64,000 nt of DNA, taken from assembly GCA_933207985.1 (NCBI GenBank), contig OW240921.1, forward strand, positions 98,163,366 to 98,227,365, read 5' to 3'. The notes under the pieces were generated by a model, which was not told the DNA's origin, did no database searches, and worked only from the letters and a program-made list of their open reading frames with translations. The stretch's first letter is position 1; each line of letters begins with the position of its first letter. This DNA is from Pelobates cultripes. Taxonomy: Eukaryota > Chordata > Amphibia > Anura > Pelobatidae. The translations under genes and the position numbers were made by a program. Shown here piece by piece: positions 58,903 to 64,000 of this stretch.

Positions 58903-61669
58903 CAATTGTCCCTGGAATTCCATGTCTACATGTGGATCAGCTGCCAAATATCAGCATCCTGTAACCTGAATCGAGGAGCTCCGAAAAGCAGATTGTTAGA
59001 GTGAAACAGAGACTATAGATTGTCTTTAAATTTTAGGATCCAGGTAATAGACTATTAAGCAAACACTGGAGTATTATCTTGGAAGGTTCTTTGATAAAAT
59101 ACATTGAAATGGAAAATAAATAAAATTAAAATATTACTTTCAGATGAGTTAGAACTTGACTGTCTGTTCATCACAGTCCTCGTCTAATTCAACTGATAAA
59201 AGTTTGCCACATTTAAACCATGTGTTTTTATGACAAATCTATTTTAATTGGATAGCAATATAATGCAGTGGTATTTAAGCACATATCATTTCTTTTCACA
59301 AGTTGTGTTGATCCAGAAGAGTTATAAATATGGTAAACTTTAATTGCAGGCACTTAAGACCCATTTAAAGACAGAGAACTATTGATTTTGTATGTATTTA
59401 CAAACTCAGTTAATAGAAGTCTGGCTACCCATACACTCCCGCACTTCAATATCATGCACTGATGCTGTCCGATTATGTAACTATATCAACTGAGTGCAAA
59501 CAGACTAACAGTCTACATTGTTGTGATTCCTGCTTATAAATCAAATATTCCGATCAAAGAAACTAATAATAGAATTTTTTATTCAGATGCAGCATTTTCT
59601 TTCTGAGTAGCATGCAGCTTACTAAGGTTAGCTTGAAATGCTTTTCCATTCTGACATTTTGAATTCGATTTTTACGTTTCACAAACCTGCATATAGTGTA
59701 ACGTGCGTGGATACATTGGTGGTGTATCTATAAACAGCTCGCATCAGCTGCAGTTCTCTAGTCTGCAGCCTTTGCAAGCCCTCCTCTTCTAACCCCGCCC
59801 AGACTTTCTGTGGCTGTCCAATCACAGACTTCCCAATGCAGCTCAATGATACGTCTTTGCAAAGCAGGTGCTCTGTGCAATTGCTGCCACTTGAATTTAC
59901 CTACACTGAGCTAAATAACCAGGCTGACTGACAAAGCTAATTTACAAAAGTGCCAATTTCTATTGAATTCTAATTTTTTTCTAATATGAAAAGAGAGAAA
60001 ACACTCTTCATACATAAAGCAATTTAGCAAACTAAAATGACTAAAGGTCTGCAGTGGCCCTTTAAAACGTCTTCAAAATAAATGCTGAAAATACTATTAA
60101 AATGTATGCAAAGCATAAATAAAACAATTTCAAATGTAAAGTTTACAGAATTCCGCTCCTCCTGAACGTATAAAAATTTCCCCACGTTTTACAATTTGAG
60201 GTCAGCTCATGTTCTCATGTTACCTTTGCACTTGCCGAAATACTTTCCATATGAAAGGATTGAGATCGAATGTGAATGTTGCACGATTTTGCATGTCACG
60301 GATCTCACTCCTCTAAATAAGACATTAACAAAAACGAGGGGCTCAACTCCAGCCTGCATTATCTATTTACGTCTTGAAAAGCTAGAATTTCCATTAGGAG
60401 GCCAGATATAATAGGCAGAATCTATGTGATTCACTATTAATGCGTTATATTTGCAAGGTTTTAAGGTCGCATTACTTCAAAAGTTTCTATTTAAATTGTA
60501 CAAGGGCATAGAAACTAGACTGCAATCCATTTGAACCCAGATTAATTAACGGCCTCCTCTGGTGTCTGTCATCTTCTATCCTTGTCCTTCAACTGAGAAA
60601 AAAAAAATCAATAGTTTCCTTGAAAAAATAAAAGACATAACATTTCTGGATACAAACATTTGACCCCGGCAGCCTTTATAACAACATCAAATCCATAGAA
60701 TTTTTAGATAGACCTCAGAGTTCTGCATGTTGCAGAGCAGCATGAACACCTTCTATGAATTAGAGTCTGTCAATCATCTCATGAATCATTTTTCTTGGAC
60801 TGGAGGCAAGGTCCGACTTGTTTCTGTTGATATTTAGAAAACTGTATGACTGATTTGACCTCATCTGGTATACTAAAGTATACGTATATATTTTTTTTTG
60901 GGGGGGGGGGAGGTCAATGAGTTGCCTAGTGTTTGCATTACCTTATTAACCCCTGTGGTTCTCAAATAGTTACCAACTTCAGATTGTTGCCTTTAAAAAG
61001 ACATCAATAATTTCGTATGGAGGAGAATAAGTGAAAAACGCCGATCACCCAAGAACATTACTCAGCATTCTAAGCCAATGATAACATCCTTTATTGTATC
61101 AAGTTATTTGCCTTCAGCTGTCTATGGATTTCATCAACATCCATCAACTCGACAGCTTCTTTCCGGAAATATTGCTATATTGACTTAGAAAATGTATTAT
61201 CATTTGTGATTTTTCGTTCTTTTCAAAGAACTGCTCTAAACCTTTCTTTAATTCTATTTTTTTGTGGGTCAGAAGGAACTTTTCAGGAGTTTGTAGAACT
61301 AATATTGAGTTTATTTTATCTGAATGACTAATCATACTGATGTAGGATTGATTTACCTAAGACCATGCATGAGAAGTCAGAAATAATGACCTGAACTGAT
61401 TAGCTTGACACAAACAAACTTTTAAAAGCCATACAAAAAATACTTAGACTCTCTGTGATGGGGACAGGAGTATTTGGGCATCTTCTTACCTTCAAGGGTT
61501 AAATCACTAGAAAATGGTCTAACCCCCAAGTTGGGGCTCCAGTACGGTTGAGGTGGAGGGTTTAATTCCCAAACGGAGGATACCACACTCACACAAGGAA
61601 TCCAGGTGCTTATCAATAAACCTGCCTTCCTGCAGCAATCCTGAGTGCCTGGACTTACTTTATTTTCGG
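58903..61669. other. Unrecognised sequence with solo repeat ends
   Basis: A T2-like right terminus (CAGTGGCCCTTTAA) lies at 60052-60065. The stretch 61450-61669, with ATCAATAAACCTGCC at 61613, may be part of an LTR interrupted by the next element. No gene is recognised. Confidence 0.35.
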
Positions 61670-61779
61670 CATAGGCGTGCGCAGCCTATTGCATTAGGGT
61701 GTGCACCCTAAAGCACAAGCACACGCCGCATATATATATGTATTTATGTATATATACATACACATATATACACACATAC

Positions 61780-62790
61780 ACACACTGCTGTGTGTGTGCT
61801 TTGTGAGGGTGCTGTTAGTGTGATGTGTGTGTGACGGTGCTGGTAGTGTGCTATGTGGGTGAGGGTGTTTGTGTGTGCCTGCTTGTGAGGATGCTGTTAA
61901 TGTACTGTGTGTGAGGGTGCTGTTTGTGTGTGTGTGCGCTTGTGAGGGTGCTGTTAATGTATTGTGTGTGAGGGTGCTGTTTGTGTGTGAGGGTACTGGT
62001 AGTGTGCTGTGTGTGTGTTTGTTAGGGTCCTGTTTGTGTTTGTGAGGGTACTGTTAGTGTGCTGTGTGTGTGTGAGGGTGCTGTTTGTGTGCTGTGTGTG
62101 TTTGTAAGGGTGCTGTATGTGTGTGTGGGTGCTGTATGTGTGTTGGTGCTGTGTATGTCTGGGTGCTGTATGTCTGTGGGTGCTGTGTATGTCTGTGGGT
62201 GCTGTATGTGTGTGGGTGCTGTGTATGTCTGTGGGTGCTGTATGTGTGTGGGTGCTGTGTATGTCTGTGGGTGCTGAATGTATGTGGGTGCTGTGTATGT
62301 CTGTGCTGTGTGTGGGTGCTGTATGTCTGTGGGTGCTGTGTATGTCTGTGGGTGCTGTGTATGTCTGTGGGTGCTGTATGTGTGTGGGTGCTGTGTATGG
62401 GTGCTGTATGTGTGTGGGTGCTGTGTGTCTGTGGGTGTTGTGTCTGTGGGTGCTGAATGTCTGTGGGTGCTGTATGTATGTGGGTGCTGTATGTCTGTGG
62501 GTGCTGTATGTGTGTGGGTGCTGTGTATGTCTGTGGGTGCTGTATGTGTGTGGGTGCTGTATGTGTGTGGGTGCTGAATGTCTGTGGGTGCTGTATGTGT
62601 GTGGGTGCTGTATGTGTGTGGGTGCTGAATGTCTGTGGGTGCTGTGTATGTGTGTGGGTGCTGTATGTCTGTGGGTGCTGTGTATGTGTGTGGGTGCTGT
62701 GTATGTGTGTGGGTGCTGTGTATGTCTGTGGGTGCTGTATGTCTGTGTGTGCTGTATGTGTGTGTGCTGTATGTGGGGGGGTGATTGTGG
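61780..62790. repeat. (TGTGTGGGTGCTGTATG)n minisatellite
   Basis: About 1 kb of tandem units. From about 62110 the units are regular, 17-21 bp, TGGGTGCTGTATGTGTG and TGGGTGCTGTGTATGTCTG variants. To the left units are longer and looser (GTGAGGGTGCTGTT..). Confidence 0.95.
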
Positions 62791-62880
62791 GGGTACATTA
62801 CTTGCTATCCCCCCTCCCTTCTTACCTTTTGTAGGGAGGGGGGATCGTGCTGCTGCTTCCATCCCTGGTTGTCCAGTGGA

Positions 62881-63076
62881 GAGTGAACTCTAGCCCCCTG
62901 TGGGGCTAGAGTTCACTCTCGCGAGATTTGAGCGTTGCAACGATCATATCTCGCGAGAGGAACCCGGCGGAGCTGCCGGCAATAGCTCCCCCGGGTCCTC
63001 TCCTCCCTCCCTGCATGTGGGTCGGTGGGGAGGGAGGCCGAGAGCAGAGCCGGCGCTCGGATAGCGCCGGCTCTGC
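62881..63076. repeat. G+C-rich hairpin cluster inside the hAT-like element
   Basis: GAGTGAACTCTAGCCCC / GGGGCTAGAGTTCACTC (62881-62897 / 62902-62918) is a perfect 17-bp stem. GCAGAGCCGGCGCT / AGCGCCGGCTCTGC (63044-63057 / 63063-63076) is a perfect 14-bp stem. CTCGCGAGAT / ATCTCGCGAG lies between them. Confidence 0.92.
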
Positions 63077-63200
63077 ATGAGCCGACAGGGGAGATCCTGA
63101 GATCTCCCCTGCCGGTCTCAATATACATAGGTGTGCCGCGAGGATTAGGGTGTGCCCAGGCACACCCGGCACACCCCGTGCGCACGCCTATGATTTTCGG

Positions 63201-64000
63201 TGTATGGTTTAGGCGGACAGTTGGTTAGAGGTTGGGAACACCTGATATCATATCATATCCTGCATTTTAATGCTAATGATCTGACTGCTTCTACGCATGT
63301 CCATCTCTCCCAAAAGCAAAAACATCTATTTATTAAGGGGTATTGAGATTCACAGTTTAGGGGACCCAAAAAATTTTCCTGTACAGGACCTGTGGACAAA
63401 TACGTATCAGACATCTTAATCCTGCAAATAACTGCAAATCTACTATATAGAAAGCAGTGACACATACCTCTCACTTCACCCACTGAAAGGTTTAAAATAA
63501 TTTCACATTTAATGAACATATTCTTGTCAGAAGTTTGAATGATAGTATAATTGGGTTGCCCACCCACCTGCATTTAACAGCATTGTTAATACGATTGTAT
63601 ACTATAATTGGATCTGTTTTATCTTTCTTAACATATGTGTATTTACATTTCCCTTATGTTTCAGATTTGTAATGTAATCCTTGTATATTTAACATCTTAG
63701 CTTTTGTCTGTCATTTAAAACTTTGGGGATTTGCATAAGCGTGCTCTGCTCACCCCTAAAATATGCAGCGCGCTAAGAGTAGTAGGGGACTGACAGAAAG
63801 ACGAAGATCTAATTTCTTCTCTTAAAGTAACACGTTGGGTTTTTGTCATATTTTAAGAGATTTCTACATAAAATAGGAATATACACATTTGCAAGATAAA
63901 ACACTGGTTTAAAAATGAAATAAATGAACATAGTGTAACATACACTGTATGTATTACATAACATATAAAATCTATATTACGATATGAATCTTTTTTTGTT
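63201..64000. other. Unrecognised sequence
   Basis: No gene or repeat recognised. The minus-strand ORF at 63253-63573 (106 codons) has no supporting features. Confidence 0.4.

Larger units (their letters stand above)
61670..63192. mobile_element. hAT-like non-autonomous element carrying a GT-rich minisatellite
   Basis: A 1523-bp element. The ends CATAGGCGTGCGCA and, in inverse, TGCGCACGCCTATG are perfect over 14 bp. Exact 8-bp duplications ATTTTCGG lie at 61662-61669 and 63193-63200, which supports movement by an hAT-type transposase. The left two-thirds is a GT-rich tandem array and the right third a G+C-rich block with several perfect hairpins. No transposase is encoded. Open frames up to 302 codons (61954-62862 minus) come from the array. 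Confidence 0.9.

Noticed and set aside
61780..62790. Regular repeats resembling a CRISPR array
   Set aside because: Units are contiguous with no unique spacers, lie inside a eukaryotic transposon, and no cas-like gene is present.
61954..62862. 302-codon minus-strand ORF rich in His, Thr and Pro, and long overlapping plus-strand ORFs
   Set aside because: They are readings of the GT-rich minisatellite. Several frames are open on both strands with the same periodic text, so this is not evidence of a protein.
1..64000. tRNA, rRNA or snRNA genes and operon-style regulatory sites
   Set aside because: Scanning by eye found no cloverleaf with A and B boxes and no rRNA-like text. The absence is not proven without a covariance-model search.

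Overview
The window reads as intergenic or deep intronic nuclear DNA from a vertebrate, most probably a frog. It is A+T-rich. I find no host gene that I can defend, no ribosomal or transfer RNA gene, and no operon-like packing. The amphibian call rests on the mix of mobile elements: an L2-type LINE with a (TTA)n tail, a DIRS-like tyrosine-recombinase retroelement, two Tc1/mariner lineages, several hAT-like elements with 8-bp target duplications, and many short palindromic elements ending in TTAA (TTAAAGG.. ends like the T2 family described in Xenopus, and TTAACCCCTTAAGG.. ends).

Layout. 0-10 kb: palindromic elements (486-1022, 1562-1860, 2262-3311) in otherwise unrecognised A+T-rich sequence. 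10.2-14.05 kb: a DIRS-like element on the minus strand. Its termini and internal complementary region are intact, but it has lost its reverse transcriptase by internal deletion and carries in-frame stops. 14-29 kb: unrecognised sequence with scattered MITEs, including a 38-bp-armed hairpin at 23.05-23.18 kb. 28.98-31.51 kb: a 5'-truncated, frameshifted L2-type LINE on the minus strand. 31.54-33.10 kb: a nearly intact Tc1/mariner element with a 338-codon open transposase of DD37E spacing, sitting in a (TA)n array at the LINE's broken end. 33-41 kb: more MITEs and a pair of related 0.5-0.6-kb repeats. 41.5-43.1 kb: a 1.6-kb CT-rich minisatellite. 44.1-45 kb: a small cysteine-rich ORF of unknown status beside a TTAA-flanked nested-palindrome element. 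47.4-48.7 kb: an internally deleted second Tc1-like element. 52.9-53.2 kb: a 327-bp foldback element with perfect 8-bp target duplications. 55.7-56.55 kb and 61.67-63.19 kb: two hAT-like non-autonomous elements, each carrying a long GT/CA-rich repeat array plus a G+C-rich palindromic module. 57.3-57.8 kb: the 3' tip of a CR1-like LINE.

Only the DD37E transposase (31758-32774) has an uninterrupted ORF with all catalytic residues; the other protein-coding remains are broken. Every other long open frame here is produced by simple repeats or is a shadow of a mobile element. I did not find a new cellular system. The most useful observations are the apparently young DD37E transposon, the DIRS deletion derivative that keeps its replication-related termini, the minisatellite-carrying hAT-like elements, and several dispersed MITE families that can be defined from copies inside this window. 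Family names and the species inference are recognition from memory, without database searches.
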